A stretch of DNA of 64,000 nucleotides from Dasypus novemcinctus (lineage: Eukaryota; Chordata; Mammalia; Cingulata; Dasypodidae), in contig NC_080680.1 of NCBI RefSeq assembly GCF_030445035.2, forward strand, positions 95,609,157-95,673,156, in the 5' to 3' direction. Both the position numbers and the translations under genes were made by a program. Below the pieces are notes generated by a model. The model was not told where the DNA came from and made no database searches. It saw only the letters and a list, made by a program, of their open reading frames with translations. Below are positions 1 to 13,396 of the stretch, in pieces. Numbering within the stretch: the stretch's first letter is position 1; each line of letters starts with the position of its first letter.

Positions 1-1745
1 CCATGAGACTGTGGGTTAGAACTTGGATCTGCCTTTTTGTGGGGTACAATCAACCCACAATGGCTACATATGCTTTTGGGAACTGAAAATGGACAACCGA
101 TTCAGTTTAGGCCCTTTCAGTGGCTTTGACTGACAGTGGCAAAAGGAAATCTTTCCTAATGGGAGAACTTCTGAGCAGTATACCTGGTCATATCTTTGTG
201 TGAATGTCCTGAGATAATAATATACAGATTCTTGGGCATTGGTGAATGATTTAGTTGGTTTTCACGGGCCTGGAGAGAGTAAGAATGGAAGATCAGAGAA
301 AAAGAATCTTCTGGGGAAAAGTGTGTGGATGAACATATGAAAGTGAAAATATTTATGTCTTGACATCTTGTTAATGCTTACCAAAGAACATCCACCATTG
401 AAAAAATAAATCAGTAATATGATTCATCCAGTGGTAGCTAACCATATTCCGTCCTTCACCACTCCAGTGCTTGCATAATGAATCTATGAATGGAATTCCC
501 ATGGTAATAGGGACAGAGGCCTACAGTATGGATTTCCTCTCTCCATGGCTGATATAGCTATTGCCATCGCCAATATATTAGCATGTCTCTAAGGAAACAA
601 ATAGTCACTTGGGGGCAAAACCTTACATCCAAAACTTTCTAACCTTGAGGCAATGATTCACCTTTTCTGGGATCTGTGTGTAGTCTGGTTTTGGATTTTC
701 CTTTCCTATTCCTCATGCCTTGGCCACTACTAAAAGACCTCACTTATTATGATATACCACATAATATCATAATATCATATCAAATGGCAAAGGAGGTGGG
801 AAAATGTGCATATAAGTATCAGATACCATGCTACAACCATACATCACATCTTAAAATAAAAATGACTTAATAGAACATTTAAATGATCTCTTAAGCTTCA
901 CCTAAGACACCCACATGTTGGCAATCTCCTAGGGGACTGGAAAACTACCTTTCAAGATGTAATGAAGATTTTGAGCCAGTGGCTGTTAGAAGGTACCAGG
1001 TGACCCATAAATGGGGTAAATTGGATCAATTACTAAAAGGTAGAATAGGAGTGGACCCTCTCACCATCACTCCCAATGACTCTCCTGGATGCATTTATGC
1101 TTCTATCTCTCCTACTTTGACTCTGATGGACTAGAGTCCAGGTTCCTAGGTAATGGATGCTTCCACAGGGAACACAGTCAAGGTTCCACTAAGCCTAAAA
1201 TTATTGGCTACAGGGTGGTCATTTTGGGCTCCTCATGTCAGTAGATTTTCAGGTGAAAAAAAAAGATGATCATATTAATAGGGATATTGGCTCAAATTAT
1301 CAAGAGGAGATAGAGTTTTTGCTACATATGGAGCATGGAGGAGTATGTCTGTAAACCAGGGGGTTCACAGGAAGGACTTTGGTGTTTTCATGCCCAGTGA
1401 TTACCTCGTAGTAACCATAACATACTGAGAGATGATGGTCTGGTCCTCAAAAGTTAAGCATCCTATTACAAGAGTTTCACCTGAAGGTGAGGTGTAACTA
1501 GAGTAGGTGGTAGAGAAAGGATATGATGAATTTCAATTGAAGCCTTGGACCAACTGCAGCAATGCTGATTGTAACATGATCCTCTAATCCTGGTGTTGTA
1601 ATTTTTAAAAGAAAAACAGACTGACCACCATCTGGAAGAATCAACAACAAGACATGAGTGGATCTGAATGGTGAAGGAGAGCAGACTGTTAATTCCTCGC
1701 TCATAACTAAGTGTTTACCTTACCATGGCAGTGCATTCTTGCCTG
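1..1745 (+). mobile_element. Decayed ERVL/MaLR endogenous retrovirus internal region (pol, RNase H to integrase part)
   Basis: The stretch reads as a heavily mutated ERVL/MaLR-type internal sequence in forward orientation, entering from the left window edge. Around 180-420 the three forward frames give broken pieces resembling the end of an RNase H domain and the start of an integrase, with stops and frameshifts throughout. The part around 1450-1700 resembles the 3' end of the internal region. No frame longer than about 70 codons survives, so it is non-coding. Family assignment is from memory of the family, not from a search. Confidence 0.55.
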
Positions 1746-2010
1746 AATGTCAACCACAGGTATTTTCATTTTCTTGCCTGAAGGCTTTTTCTGGTCATTG
1801 GAGCCCAGTTTGATACTAGTTTTGACCCCCACCCCTGGTGGGATTAGATTCAGTTATCCAGGCAGTCATTTTGTTGATAGATGCCCTCTATTTATAGCCT
1901 TGCATTCCCTATCTTACTCTGTCACTCCCCTGTTGCTGTTTCCTTTAATCTGTAAATAAACTACTTGCCCTTAATTCTTGTTTCCAGGTCAGCTTCTGGA
2001 GATGTAAGCT
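1746..2010 (+). mobile_element. Probable 3' LTR of the preceding ERVL-type element
   Basis: The sequence directly after the retroviral internal remnant has the look of an ERVL (MLT2-like) LTR 3' part: a pyrimidine-rich stretch, the signal AATAAA at 1955-1960 and the usual short tail after it. Boundaries are approximate and no target duplication was found. Confidence 0.45.
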
Positions 2011-2718
2011 AATTATCCTTCCTTAATTTAATAACAATTTTCTATTATAACTATTTGAATGTTGAAGTAAAGGAATGCTGAAATAACATTCTTATTGTCA
2101 CAATGATTCCGTAAGCATTTGTTAAGTGGATTTATATGTGCCCAATAGAGGTTGAAAATGCAGAAAAAAATCAGACGAAGATCTTGTTTTCTTTTCTCCT
2201 GCACATATTTAGAAAGTCTGGGGCATCATAAAGCAGTAGGACATGAATTGTTTTCTGTATTGTGCATTTGCTTGTTTTCTGAAGATTATATTTACGAGAT
2301 AAACTGTTCCCTGATGGACCAGAAAATAGCCCAGAGTCCACTGATGGTAACATTAAAATGGGTCCACTGAAAGCTTCATGCCTTTGATTCTCAGGGTCCT
2401 ATGTGAGTACAATTAATGTGGATAGAGGATGGAGGTTGAGGAAAGAGAGTGTAGACAGAATAATGGTGCATATTAGGGACGGATGCCTTCCTCTTCTTTA
2501 AGTTTGTCAACCCTTGGATTTTTCTTCCTGGAGTACTGTCTTTTATATGGCATTTAGCAACAGTTGACAAAATAGTCTAAATACTTTCCTTTTAAAATAA
2601 ATGCATGCTTACTATAAGTAAAATGTTATAGAATAAAAGTATGAAAATGTAAATACTTTTAATTCCAACAACAAAATATGACTTTTGTTAATATATCTGA
2701 GCACATCTTTCCAGGTTT
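2011..2718. other. AT-rich non-coding stretch, probably old LINE sequence in its right half
   Basis: No gene is supported. Two overlapping short open frames near 2150-2370 lie on opposite strands and show no recognisable domain. From about 2570 the sequence resembles ancient LINE-derived DNA that continues after the L1 insertion at 2736-4040. Confidence 0.35.
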
Positions 2719-2735
2719 AAAAAATTCTGCATTTT

Positions 2736-4040
2736 ACTGTGACTAAGAGTTCCCTCCTGACAGCCTCTGTGTTACTCAAATGTGGCTAGTCTCGAAGCCA
2801 AACTCAGCATGTAAATGCAATGCCTTCCCCCCAGCGTGGGACATGACACCCGGGGATGAGCCTCCCTGGTGCCGAGGGATCACTACCAAGTACCAACTGA
2901 TGACATAACTAGAAAATGACCTTGAATTAAAGGTTCAATGCAGACCAGCAGAATATCCCTGTCTACACATAATAACAGGAGTTAAAAATGTTTTTGACCT
3001 AAATTAAGGGGGAAATGGAAAGGACAAATGAGTTTATATGGCTATGAGTCTCTAAAAAAGAGTCGGCGGTTGTCAGAAGGATTGCCCTTATGCACACCTG
3101 AGCAGAGTCTCAGAGACAGATAAAGTAGATACAACCCCAGGTATTGGTTCTTTTGAGGGCTAAAGAAACCCACAGGTTTTATGGTCATGGCAGATGGAGT
3201 TCACTGCCATGTCAGTTAGCCCTTCTTTGGAGTTGGTGTTTCTGTGTGATGGAGCTGGATTCAGATGTGATCTCTTTTCGCAAGCCTTTCCTGTTACTTC
3301 ACTGGAATTGTAGTTGGTGCTGGGGTTTAAGATATATCCAGGGGATCTGAATCTCTGGACTGACAATATGATAGCCAGGCCCTGAGCCTCAATAGACTTC
3401 AGCTCCTACACTCTGGTTTATTGGACTTACCCCACTCAGCTAACATGGAATTGAAGAATGTCAACCACCACACCATGGAGCCAAGAGTGCCCACAACTGA
3501 AAGCAGGAGGATTGCATCCAGTATCCATGTGGAATCTAAGCCCCCTCTTGACATAGATGTGGAATGGACACAACCAATCCAAGGTCCGCAGGAAGGAGGA
3601 ATACAGTAAGGATTAGAGTGGACTTACTGATATTCTATTCATGAACTATTGTGGTTAGTAATCAGAAAATGTGGCATTGGTGTGGAAAAAGTGGCCATGG
3701 TGGCTGCTGGGTGTGGGGAATGGGAGGAAGAGATGAGATGTGGAGGCATTTTCGGGACTTGGAGTTGTCCTGGGTGGTGCTTCAGGGACAATTACCAGAC
3801 ATTGTAGATCCTCCCATGGCCCTCTGGATGGAACGTGGGAGAGTATGGGCTATGATGTGGACCATTGACCATGAGATGCAGCGATGCCCAGAGATGTACT
3901 CACCAAATGCGATGGATGTGTCATGATGATGGAGTAAGTGTTGCTGTGGGGGGAGTGGTGGGGTGGGGGTGGTGGGAGTGAATGGGGACCTCATATTTTT
4001 TGAATGTAATATTTTTAAAAAATGAATTAAAAAAAAAACA
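2736..4040 (+). mobile_element. 5'-truncated L1 insertion consisting only of 3'UTR (copy A)
   Basis: About 1.3 kb that is collinear with the last 1.3 kb of the long L1 ending at 63835, finishing in the same terminal motif (GACCTCATATTTTTTGAATG) and an A-rich tail. It is flanked by a 17-bp direct repeat AAAAAATTCTGCATTTT at 2719-2735 and 4041-4057. The T-to-A transition at the left junction fits L1 endonuclease nicking. It therefore arose by target-primed reverse transcription and was truncated inside the 3'UTR. Small open frames here (for example 3651-3926) are by-products of the repeat. Confidence 0.85.
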
Positions 4041-4057
4041 AAAAAATTCTGCATTTT

Positions 4058-4850
4058 TGCAAAGAGTTTAAATTCCTGTATATAATTTTCTGTTCTCTAA
4101 ACAATTTTATCAGCTTTTCATAAATGTCATTTTAATAGCTACATACTACTTCCAAAGGGTGTATATCAGAATTGTCTTAGCCTTTCCCTTATTGATGGAA
4201 ATGAGGCTTCAACTAATTTTTATATTTTAAAATAATGCTGCAATTAGATATCTTTTTGTATAAAGATTTTTTTTTAAGTACTGGGGGAAGAGTAGGAACT
4301 GTCATATGTTAAAGGCCATACTACCAATTACCAAACTTAGTGACTTTTCTTTTGTCACAGGTTTTGGCATTTGAATCACAGTTTACTTCTCTACAGATCT
4401 GACCATTGTCTTGGGTGTCTTCAGCATTTGTATGAGTGAATCTTTCAACAATATGGGATTTTTGTTATTTTGTTATTTCATCCCATCTTCAATGACCTTG
4501 AACTCCATTGCAGTATAGCCATCTATTCTCATGGCCATCTCATGAAACCTGCAATTGCTTTACCTATGAAATGTTAAATTTAAGCTTTCAATTCTTTGTT
4601 CCCTCATTCTATTTTGCCTATTTTATAGCATCATTGACCTCATAATCCTGCCCATTTTTGGCCTAATTGGTCTGTCTTCACCTCATTACCTCTCCAGGAT
4701 AGATTGCATGGCTTACCACTCCCTTACCAATTTGCCTAAATCTTTGTCACAATGACTTTCCATCCCACCCATCCAACAAAGATTCAATATTAGATCAATC
4801 TAACTACTTCTCTTCTGCACTTCTTTATTTACCATTTTTTCTGTTTTTAT
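4058..4850. other. Non-coding stretch with old LINE-like sequence
   Basis: The left part (to about 4330) continues the old LINE-like host interrupted by copy A. From 4350 to 4850 I recognise neither a gene nor a repeat family. Confidence 0.3.
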
Positions 4851-7800
4851 ATAATAACCTTTATTTTTAAAGGGGTTTTAGATTGCAGAATACTTTCATT
4901 GAAAGAATAAAGGAACCCATGTACCTTCTTGTCCCCCTCTCACATCTTCCCCTATTAATAACATCTGACAATTGTGTGGTATGTTTGTTACAACTGATGA
5001 ATAAATGTAGAAGCACTGCTATTAACCAAGGCCTTAAGATTGCATTGTGGTTTACAGTTAATTCCAAAGCCCTAAAAATGCCCTATGTTCCAACTATTAT
5101 TTCCTTCTCCTCCCCTCAGAACCTCTGGTAACCACTATCTTTATAACAATGTTACATGTACTTCCATTACTACAATATTAATAAGTTTACTTTGTCCAAG
5201 GATGCATTCCCCCAATGTGTTCGTTCATTCTTCAACCATGAGGATTTGGGATGATGATGCACACTCTGTATCTGACTGAGAGAGGGCTCAGAGCTTATGG
5301 GGTAGAAGGAAAGAAGTTTTACTTGCATTTGCTGATACTATCTGTTTTGGGGGATGGGGGTTTCTATCATCATTATTTTGTTAGTTGTCCTGGGCGAGTC
5401 CAATGACTTGGAGAGTAGGTGTTGCCTACAATTCTTCTGAGATTGAGGGTTCAAACAGCATATGAACAGACTGAAGATTAAAGTATCTGAAACATATATT
5501 TAATGGGTATAGTACTAATTACAAGCTCAAATAAAAGGGGTAGAAGAACCATGTGTAGGGGAATTATAAATTTGTCTAACTCTTACATTGGGGAAGTATT
5601 TCAAGGTAAGGCCCACTCAGTGAGGTAATACAATATTTGTCTTTTAGTGACTGCCTTACTTCACCCAAAATAAGGTCTTTGGAGTCATCCATGTTGTTGT
5701 GTGGGCTCCTTTTTATAACTGAGTAATATTCCATTTTATGTATATCCATACATCTGTTGATGGAAACTTGGTTTGATTTCAACTTTTGGCAATATTTTGC
5801 TATGAATATTGATGTGCATATATCTATTTGGGTCCTGCTTTCTATTCTTCTGGGTGTATACTTAATAGTGGAATTGTTGGATCAATTCTATAGGTAGCTT
5901 CCTGAGAAACTACCAAACAGTCCTCCACAAAGACAGCACCATTCTACATTCCCACTAGCAGTAGGGATGAGGATTCCCATTCCTCCACATCCTCTCCAAC
6001 ACTTGTAGCTTTCTGTTTTTCTTTTTTTTAACAGTCACCAATCTAATAAATGTAAGATGATATCTCATTACAGTTTTGATTTGTATTTCCCTAATAGCTA
6101 GTGACTATGAGCATCTTTTCATGAACTTTTTAGCCATTTGTATTTCCTCTTTAGAAAAGTGTCTATTCAAATATCTTGCTTATTTTTTAAATGGTTGTTT
6201 GTCCTTTTTTTTTTTTTTTTTTTTTGAGATGTAGGATTTCATTATATATGATGGATATTAGGGTCTTATTGGATAGATGGTTCCCAAAATTTCTCTCCCA
6301 TTGAGTAGGCTGCCTTTTCACTTTCTTGACAAGCTCCTTTGAAGCACAAAAGTTTTTAATTTTGAGGAGGTTCCATTTATCTATTTTTTCTTTCACTGCT
6401 TTTGTGTTGGGTGTAAAGGTTATGAAACCATTTCCTACTACAAGATCTCATAAATGCTTCCCTACCTTATCTTCTAGGAGCTTATGGTCTTGGCTCTTAT
6501 ACTTAGGTCTTTGATATATCTTGAGTTAATTTTTGCATAGGCCATGAAATGGTGATTCTCTCTCATTCTTTTGGATATGAATATCCAGTTCTCCAAGGAC
6601 CGTTTGTTGAAAAGGCTGTTCTTTCCCAGTTTAGATGATTTAGTGGCCTTGTCGAATATCAGTTGGCCATATATGCAAGGGTATATCAGAACTCTCAATT
6701 CAGTTTCATTGGTCAGTATGTCTAACCTTGTGCTAATACCATGGCTTTTGACCACTGTAGCTTTGGAGTATGCTTTAAAGACAGGTAGTATGATTCCTTC
6801 AATTTCAGTTTTCTTTTTCAATATGTTTTTGGCTATTCAGGCTCCCTTGCCCTTCCAAATAAAAAATGCTGTCGTGATTTTTGTGGGGATTGCATTAAAT
6901 ATGTAAATCAATTTGGGTAGAATAGACGTCTTAGTGATATTTAATCTTCCAATCCATGAACATGGAATATTCTTCCATTTATTTAGGTCTTTGGTTTCCT
7001 TTAACAATTTTGTGTAGTTTTCTGTGTATAAGCCCTTTACATCCTTAATTAAATTTATTCCTATATATTTGATTATTTTTGTTGCTTTTGTAAATAGAAT
7101 TTTCCCCTATATTTCCTACTCAGGTTGCTCATTTTTAGTGTACAGAAATGCTACTGATTTTTGCTTATTGATCTCATATCTTGCCACTTTACTGAACTCA
7201 TTTATCAACTCTAGAAGCTTTGTTTTAGATTTTTTAGGGCTTTCTACATATAGGACCATGCCAACTACAAATAATGAAAGTTTTACTTCTTCCTTTCCAA
7301 AATGCATTCCTTTTATTTCTTTTTCTTGCATAAGTACTTAAGCTAGTACTTCTAATACAATATTTGTTACGATTGGTGATAGTTGGCATCCTTGTTTTGT
7401 CCCACATCTTAGAGGGAAAACATTTCACCATTGCATATGATGTTGTAGGTTTTTCATATATACACTTTGGCATGTTGAATACTTTTCCTTCTATTCTTAT
7501 CTTTTGAAGTTTTTTTTTTTTTTATCAAGGAAGAATGCTCTACCTTGTCAAATGCTTTTTCTTTATCAATAGAGATGAACATGTGATTTTTTTTCTTTCA
7601 ATCTGTTAAAGTGGTGTATTACATTGATTGATTTTCTTATGTTGACCCATCCTTGCACACCTGGGATAAAACTAACTTTATCATGGTATATAATTCATTT
7701 GATTTCAGATGTTCTATCTTTAATGTCAATGAATATGATTAGCAAGTATTTTACTGAGAATTTTAGCATCTAAGATCAATAGAGTGATTGGTTTGTAGTT

Positions 7801-8851
7801 TTCTTTTCTTGTAATATGCTCATGTGGCTTTGGTACTAGGGTGTTGTTGGCATCATAGAATAAGTTAGGTATGTTCCCTATACTTCTATTTCTTGGAAGA
7901 CTTTAAGCAAGATTGGTTTTATTTCATTCGAGAATGATTAGTAGAAGTCACCCGTAAAGCCATATGGCCCTGGAAGGTTGGGAGGTTTTGGATAACTAAT
8001 TCAATCTCTCTATTTGTGATTGGTTTGTTGAGTTCTTCTATTTCTTCTTCTATCAATGTAGAAATGCTTGTATGTTTCTAGGAATTTGTCCATTTCATCT
8101 AAGTTATCCATTTTGTTGGCATACAATTTTTCAAATTGTTCTCTTATGATAATTTTTATTTCTGTGGTGCCCGTAATGTATCCCTTCTCTCATTTTTAAT
8201 TTTATTTATTTCCATCTTCTTTTTTTCTTTATTCATCTAGCTAAGGGTTTGTTAATTTTATTAATCTTAAAGAACCAGCTTTTGGTATTGTTAAATTTTT
8301 CCAGTGTTTTTTAATCTCAATTTCATTTACTTCTGCTCTAATCTTTCTTATTTCCTTCTTTCTGATTACTTTGGGATTAGCTCATTTTTTCTCCAGTTCT
8401 TTTGGCTCTTTCTTCTCTTTAACATAAACATTTATGGCTATAAATTTCCCTTTTAACACTGCTTTAGCTTCATCCCATAAGTTTCAATATGTTGTGGTCT
8501 CATTTTCATTTGTTTCAAGGTGGTTACTGATATCTTTTGCAATCTACTCCTTGACCCACTGATTATTTAAACGTGTGTTGTTTAACTTTCATATATTTGC
8601 CCCTATTCTAGTTCTCTGCTGCTTATTGATTTCCAGCTTCATTATGTTGTGGTCAGGGAAATTGCTTTGTATAATTTAAATCTTTTTAAATTTGTTGAGA
8701 CTTGTTCTGTGGCTTAGCATGTGGTCCTTCCTCAAGAATGATCCATGTGCACTTGAGAAGGATGTACCTCCTGCTGTATTTGTGTGTAATATTCTGTATA
8801 TATCCATTAGGTCTAGGTCCTCAAATGTATTATCCAAGGTCTCTGTTTCTT
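4851..8851 (-). mobile_element. Reverse-oriented older L1 (copy B), 3' part
   Basis: Reverse-strand L1 whose 3'UTR lies at about 4851-5690 and whose ORF2 runs leftward from 10648. The 3'UTR differs from the 3-kb type seen in younger copies, so this is a different, older subfamily. ORF2 is broken in many places. The region of the reverse transcriptase catalytic motif near 7250-7330 no longer shows the two aspartates (FVVG in place of FADD). A poly-T run lies at about 6208-6226. The element is split by a later L1 insertion at 8852-10176 and resumes at 10187. Confidence 0.8.
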
Positions 8852-10648
8852 CTTTTTGTCTTTATTTTTTAAATATTACATTCAAAAATATGAGGTCCCC
8901 ATATATCCCCTGACCCCCTGACCCCACTCCTCCCCCCATAACAACAATCTCCTCTATCATCATGAGACATTCATTGTATTTGGTGAATACATCTCTGAGC
9001 ACCGCTGAACCTCACGGTCAATGGTCCACATCATAGCCCGCACTCTCCCACATTCCACCCAGTGGGCCATAGGATGGCATACAAAGTCCGGTAACTGTCC
9101 CTGCAGCACCACCCAAGACAACTACAAGTCCTGAAAACATCCCACATCTCATCTCGTCCTGCCACTCCCTACCCCAGCAGCCACCATAGCCACTTTCTCC
9201 ACACCAATGCCACATTTTCTTTGATTACTAATCACAATAGTTCATGAATAGAATATCAGTAAGTCCACTCAAATCCATACTCTATTCCTCCATCCTGTGG
9301 ACCTTGGAATGGTTGTGTCCACTCCACATCTATATCAAGAGGGGCTTAGATTCCACATGGATGTTAGATGCAATCCTCCTGCTTTCAGTTGTGGGCACTC
9401 TTGGCTCCCTGATATGGTGGTTGACCTTCTTCAACTCCATGTTAGCTGAGAGGGGTAAGTCCAATAAACCAGAGTGTAGGAGCTGAAGTCTATTGAGGCT
9501 CAGGGCCTGGCTATCATATTGCCAGTCCAGAGATTCAGATCCCCTGGATATATCTTAAACCCCAGCACCAACTACAATTCCAGTGAAGTAACAGGAAAGG
9601 CTTGTGAAAAGAGATCACATCTGAATCCAGCTCCATCACACAGAAACACAAACTCCAAAGTAGGGCCAACTGACATGGCACTGAACTCCATTTGCCATGA
9701 CCATAGAACCTGTGGGTCTCTGTAGCCCTCAGAAGAACCAGTACCTGGGGTTGTATCTACTTTATCTGTCTTTGGGACTCTGCTCAGTTGTGCATAAGAG
9801 CGACCCCTCTGATAACCATCCGGCTCTTTTTGGAGACTCATAGCCAAATAAACTCATTTGTCCTTTCCATTTTCCCCTTTTATTCAGGTCAAAAAGCATT
9901 TTTAACTCCTGGTATTATATGTAGACTGAGATATTCTGCTGGTCCGAGTTGACCCTTTTATTCAAGGTCATTTTCTAGTTACATCATCAGCTGGTACTTG
10001 GTAGTAATCCCTCAGTACCAGGGAGGCTCATCCCCAGGAGTCATGTCCCATACTGGGGGGAAGGCAATGCATTTACATGTTAAGTTTGGCTTTGAGACTG
10101 GCCACATTTGAGCAACACGGAGGCTCTCAGGAGGTAACTCTTAGGCACCCTGCAGCTCTAGGCCTTGTTCTTATTTTCTGTTTCTTTATTAACCCTCTAA
10201 TAGGATGTTCTGTCTAATGGTTATAATGGTGTATTAAAATCTCAACTATGATTGTTGGGACATCTATTTCTCCCCTTAGTTATGCCATTGTTTGCCTCAT
10301 CTAGCCCTGGTTAGATGCTTAACTACTTATGATTGCATTTCTTGATATTTTACCTCTTTTATTCATATGTAATATCTTTCTTTGTGTCTTACAATAGTTT
10401 TGCAGTTAAAGTCTATTTGTCCAATATTAGGATAGCACTCCACCCTTTTTTTTCATTATTGTTTTCATGTAAATCATTTTCCAACATAGCACTTGCAACC
10501 TCCTGGGTCTAATGTGAGTTTCTTGTAGGAAGCATATAGATGAGTCATATTTCCTTATCCATTCTGCCGATCTGCACCTTTTGATTAGGGAGTTTAATCC
10601 ATTAACATTCAAAGTCATTAATGTCAATGCAGTACATACATCAGTCAT
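5690..10648 (-). pseudogene. L1 ORF2 pseudogene of copy B (interrupted)
   Basis: Remains of the L1 endonuclease/reverse transcriptase protein. The N-terminal endonuclease start is still readable at 10648 going left (first residues MTDVCTALTLMTLNVNGLNS, matching the L1 endonuclease opening). The C-terminal region occupies about 5690-6830. Stops, frameshifts, loss of the catalytic aspartates near 7300 and a 1.3-kb nested insertion (8852-10176) make it non-functional. Confidence 0.75.
8852..10176 (-). mobile_element. Nested L1 3'UTR insertion (copy C) inside copy B
   Basis: A reverse-oriented, 5'-truncated L1 made only of 3'UTR, collinear with copy A and with the 3' end of the L1 ending at 63835. 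It begins on the left with the T-rich complement of the poly(A) tail. It interrupts ORF2 of copy B and is flanked by a 10-bp duplication TCTGTTTCTT at 8842-8851 and 10177-10186. Joining the host across the insertion restores uninterrupted L1 alignment. Confidence 0.85.
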
Positions 10649-11290
10649 TTTTTTCTTTAGGTTTATGTATCACATTTCCCCCTCTTTTTATCCGTTCTGT
10701 TACTTTTACCAATAATCTTCCTTTCTACATTCTCCTCCAATCCTCTCTTTCCTGTTTTTTCCTTTGACCTGAGAATTCCCTTTAGAATTTCTTGAATGGC
10801 AGAACTGTTGTTGACAAACTCTTTCAATTTCTCTTTATCAATGAGTATTTTGAACTCTCCCTCCAATTCTTGGCTGGAAGGTTTTTTCTTTTAGCACCTT
10901 GTCTATGTCATATCATTACCTTCGCACCTCCATGATTTTAGATGAGAAATCAACACTTAAACTTAATGAGCTTTGCTTATATGTTATGGATCTCTTTTTT
11001 CTTGCTGCTTTAAGAATTCTCTATTTGTCTTGAGCATTTGAAAGTCTAAGTATGTGCCTTAGAGTAGAGCTGTTTGGATTTATACTATTTGAAAATGCTC
11101 TACACTTTATGGACATGTACATCCACATCCCTCATAAGAGTTGGTAAATGTTCAGCCATTGTTTTGTTTTGTTTTGTGTTAAGGGTCTTCTTTGACACTA
11201 GGTTCCATTTATTCTATATCCTTTCAGTTGTCCATGTTCTTCCAAAAACAATAAAACCATAAAAAAAGAAGAGGAAAAGAGTAATAATAC
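10187..11290 (-). mobile_element. Copy B L1 continued: ORF2 start, ORF1 remnant, 5'UTR piece
   Basis: Continuation of copy B beyond the nested insertion. ORF2 begins at 10648. The ORF1 C-terminal part lies at about 10663-10900 on the reverse strand (similar to the L1 ORF1 C-terminal domain, ending in an 'LKGILRSK' type run). Near 11160 the sequence jumps from ORF1 to 5'UTR, so most of the ORF1 N-terminal half is deleted. L1 similarity ends close to 11290. Confidence 0.65.
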
Positions 11291-11499
11291 TACTGAAAAG
11301 CATGGAAAAGGAACCATAAGAAAGGTTCTTAATCATATCATTTCTTTTTAGGCAATTTCATCATTTTCTGTGTGGATGGTTCATGAATGTATATCTCATC
11401 CAAAATATATCCACCTGCCAACTGAATTTCTTCTAATGGGAGACCCATAATCATGCTCAAATGAGGTGTTAAAACTGTTTCTCCTACTATGGCCCTCAT

Positions 11500-12420
11500 C
11501 TCAGTGAATGGCACAATAATACACTCAACTCTCCATAAAGATAGAGGAGTTTCTAACTCCTTCCTTTTCCTCACTTTCTACAATCTTATCAAAATCAGCT
11601 CCACATCTAAATCACAACATCCTTTAGATTCTGACTCCTAAATAGACTTCAGTCAGTACAGTTTTCTCCAATTTCATTGCCCCATAGACAGAGCTTCCAT
11701 AATCTCTTACCTAAATGACTGTGACCACCTCCTAACTAGACAACCTGCTTCTAGTCTTGTGTCCCACCACTCCATTTCTGCCTTCCTATACCGACCTCTA
11801 TAAACACATGCTCATTATCAATTATTCAGCTGTAGTGATCATTTATAAAATGACACTGTCAACCTTCTGATCTGTGGCTCTCTCTCTCCTTTTGAATCAA
11901 GTGCAGATTCTTAAACATGACTCCCATGGTTCTGTAGGATTCATGCCTGCTAAGCTCTCTGACCTCATTCTGAACTTTCCCCTAACCCCTTGAACTAAGC
12001 ATTTCAGTCCTAAATCTAACAGTTTCTCAAATTTGTCATCCTTTTTTTTTTCTGCAGGTCTTTTCTTGTCCCTCTATATTTTTCCATTTCAAATGCTCTG
12101 CCTTTATACTGTCCATGTCACCTAGCTACTTTCTACTTGCCTTGGTTATCTCAGGTTTCTGGCTTACTTGTGACTTCCTAAAATTGTAGTTGGTTGGTTT
12201 GAGTTTGATACTCTTTTGTGCTCCCATAGCACTCAGAATTTATTTGACACATACTGTGTACTGATTTTTTTTATCTTGCTCACAAGATTGGGAGCTCTTA
12301 GAAATAAAGAAACTCTGTTTTTCAAATCTTTATTCACAGTACCTCACAAATTTCTTTCCACATATTAGTTATATAATATTTTTTTATCAATGAGCAAATG
12401 AAAGAATGATTACTGAATGA
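11500..12420 (+). mobile_element. Ancient LINE L2 fragment
   Basis: Forward-strand L2 3' region: reverse transcriptase C-terminal-like sequence around 11640-11990, then the L2 3' end with the conserved 'ttgggagctctta' type block near 12290 and an AATGAA-rich end near 12380-12420. The 78-codon reverse-strand open frame at 11338-11574 overlaps its start and is not a gene. Strongly diverged, as expected of a repeat predating eutherian radiation. Confidence 0.6.
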
Positions 12421-12762
12421 AATAACGAATAAAATTCTATCTCCTCCACTTCATTCAGTGCCTTTTTCCTGTTTCTGCTCCCTGAATGGAGTAGGTTTCT
12501 GAAGATTTCTCATGCTCATTCTTATAGTTAAATAATATTTCTTGAACCCTGATCATGTACCAACTATTGTTATATGTCAAAACTGATTTTAAAAATCCCT
12601 GTATGCATTTAGTACAGTTTCTGTTTCTGTAGGAAGAAGAAAACTTTCTTTCTGAGTAGCAGTAGTCAAACTATTCCTTGATAAGTGATTTTATTCATCA
12701 GGGAAAAGCAGCAACTGTCTCTCTGCTTCCAAAATGACTGTGTTAAGGTCACAGTTTTAAGG

Positions 12763-12985
12763 TGGGCATCATGATACAATGGAAAGAGGCTTTACCTTTG
12801 AAGTTAGTCTTTTGGGGTTTGAATCTTCATTTATCCATTTCCTTTCAAGCCACACTCTCAAATACAACAGAGTGGGGAAAATATTGTCTACCTGAAGAAT
12901 TATTGCAATGTTAAATGAGCTCATGGGTGTGAAAATTCTTTGTAAGTGAATGAACCTGCAATTAATAAAAGCCCTCATTTATATT
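12763..12985 (+). repeat. MIR SINE
   Basis: Forward MIR: the tRNA-related head near 12765 ('atgatacaatggaaagaggc' type block), the degenerate box B region (GGTTTGAATC near 12817) and the MIR core and tail to about 12985. Confidence 0.6.
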
Positions 12986-13337
12986 CTCAAAGGAGTTGAC
13001 TATACTTAGTATCTGACAAAGATATTCTCACCTGGGAATGCTAAGGGAAATGCAGCAATTACTCCCCAATTGTCTTTCACCAGTAACTTGTGGCCTTGGT
13101 CCCTTGGGGTCCCAACATGGCTGGTAAAGAGGGATACCCTTGTGATTGCCTTGGAGCTGGTAAAAATGTGTGCCTCTTTCCCACTTCAGGGCAAAGCTCA
13201 TAACTTTTCTCCTTGTCCCAGCTTCAGCTCTCATGGAGAGAAAATGAAAAATTATTTCATACCATGGAGCTGAAAGTATTTGAATTGATCACTCACTGAC
13301 CAAGGTAAGGGTAGTACTTGTAGACTTCTCTCAGTAA
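12986..13337. other. No gene or repeat recognised
   Basis: Open frames on both strands at about 13028-13273 overlap each other and have no recognisable domain or homologous copy in the window. Confidence 0.3.
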
Positions 13338-13338
13338 T

Positions 13339-13393
<55 letters not shown>
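13338..13393 (+). repeat. Compound (TG)n(GA)n microsatellite
   Basis: About 13 TG units followed without interruption by about 15 GA units. Such composite purine/pyrimidine repeats are length-polymorphic. Confidence 0.95.

Positions 13394-13396
<3 letters not shown>

Noticed and set aside
3651-3926. Trp- and Gly-rich 91-codon frame also seen at 27279-27536 and 9018-9215
   Set aside because: Recurs only because these are copies of the L1 3'UTR; the frame differs between copies and no domain is visible.
11338-11574. 78-codon reverse open frame near the L2 fragment
   Set aside because: Overlaps the start of an L2 remnant, no recognisable domain or start context, length expected by chance in AT-rich DNA.
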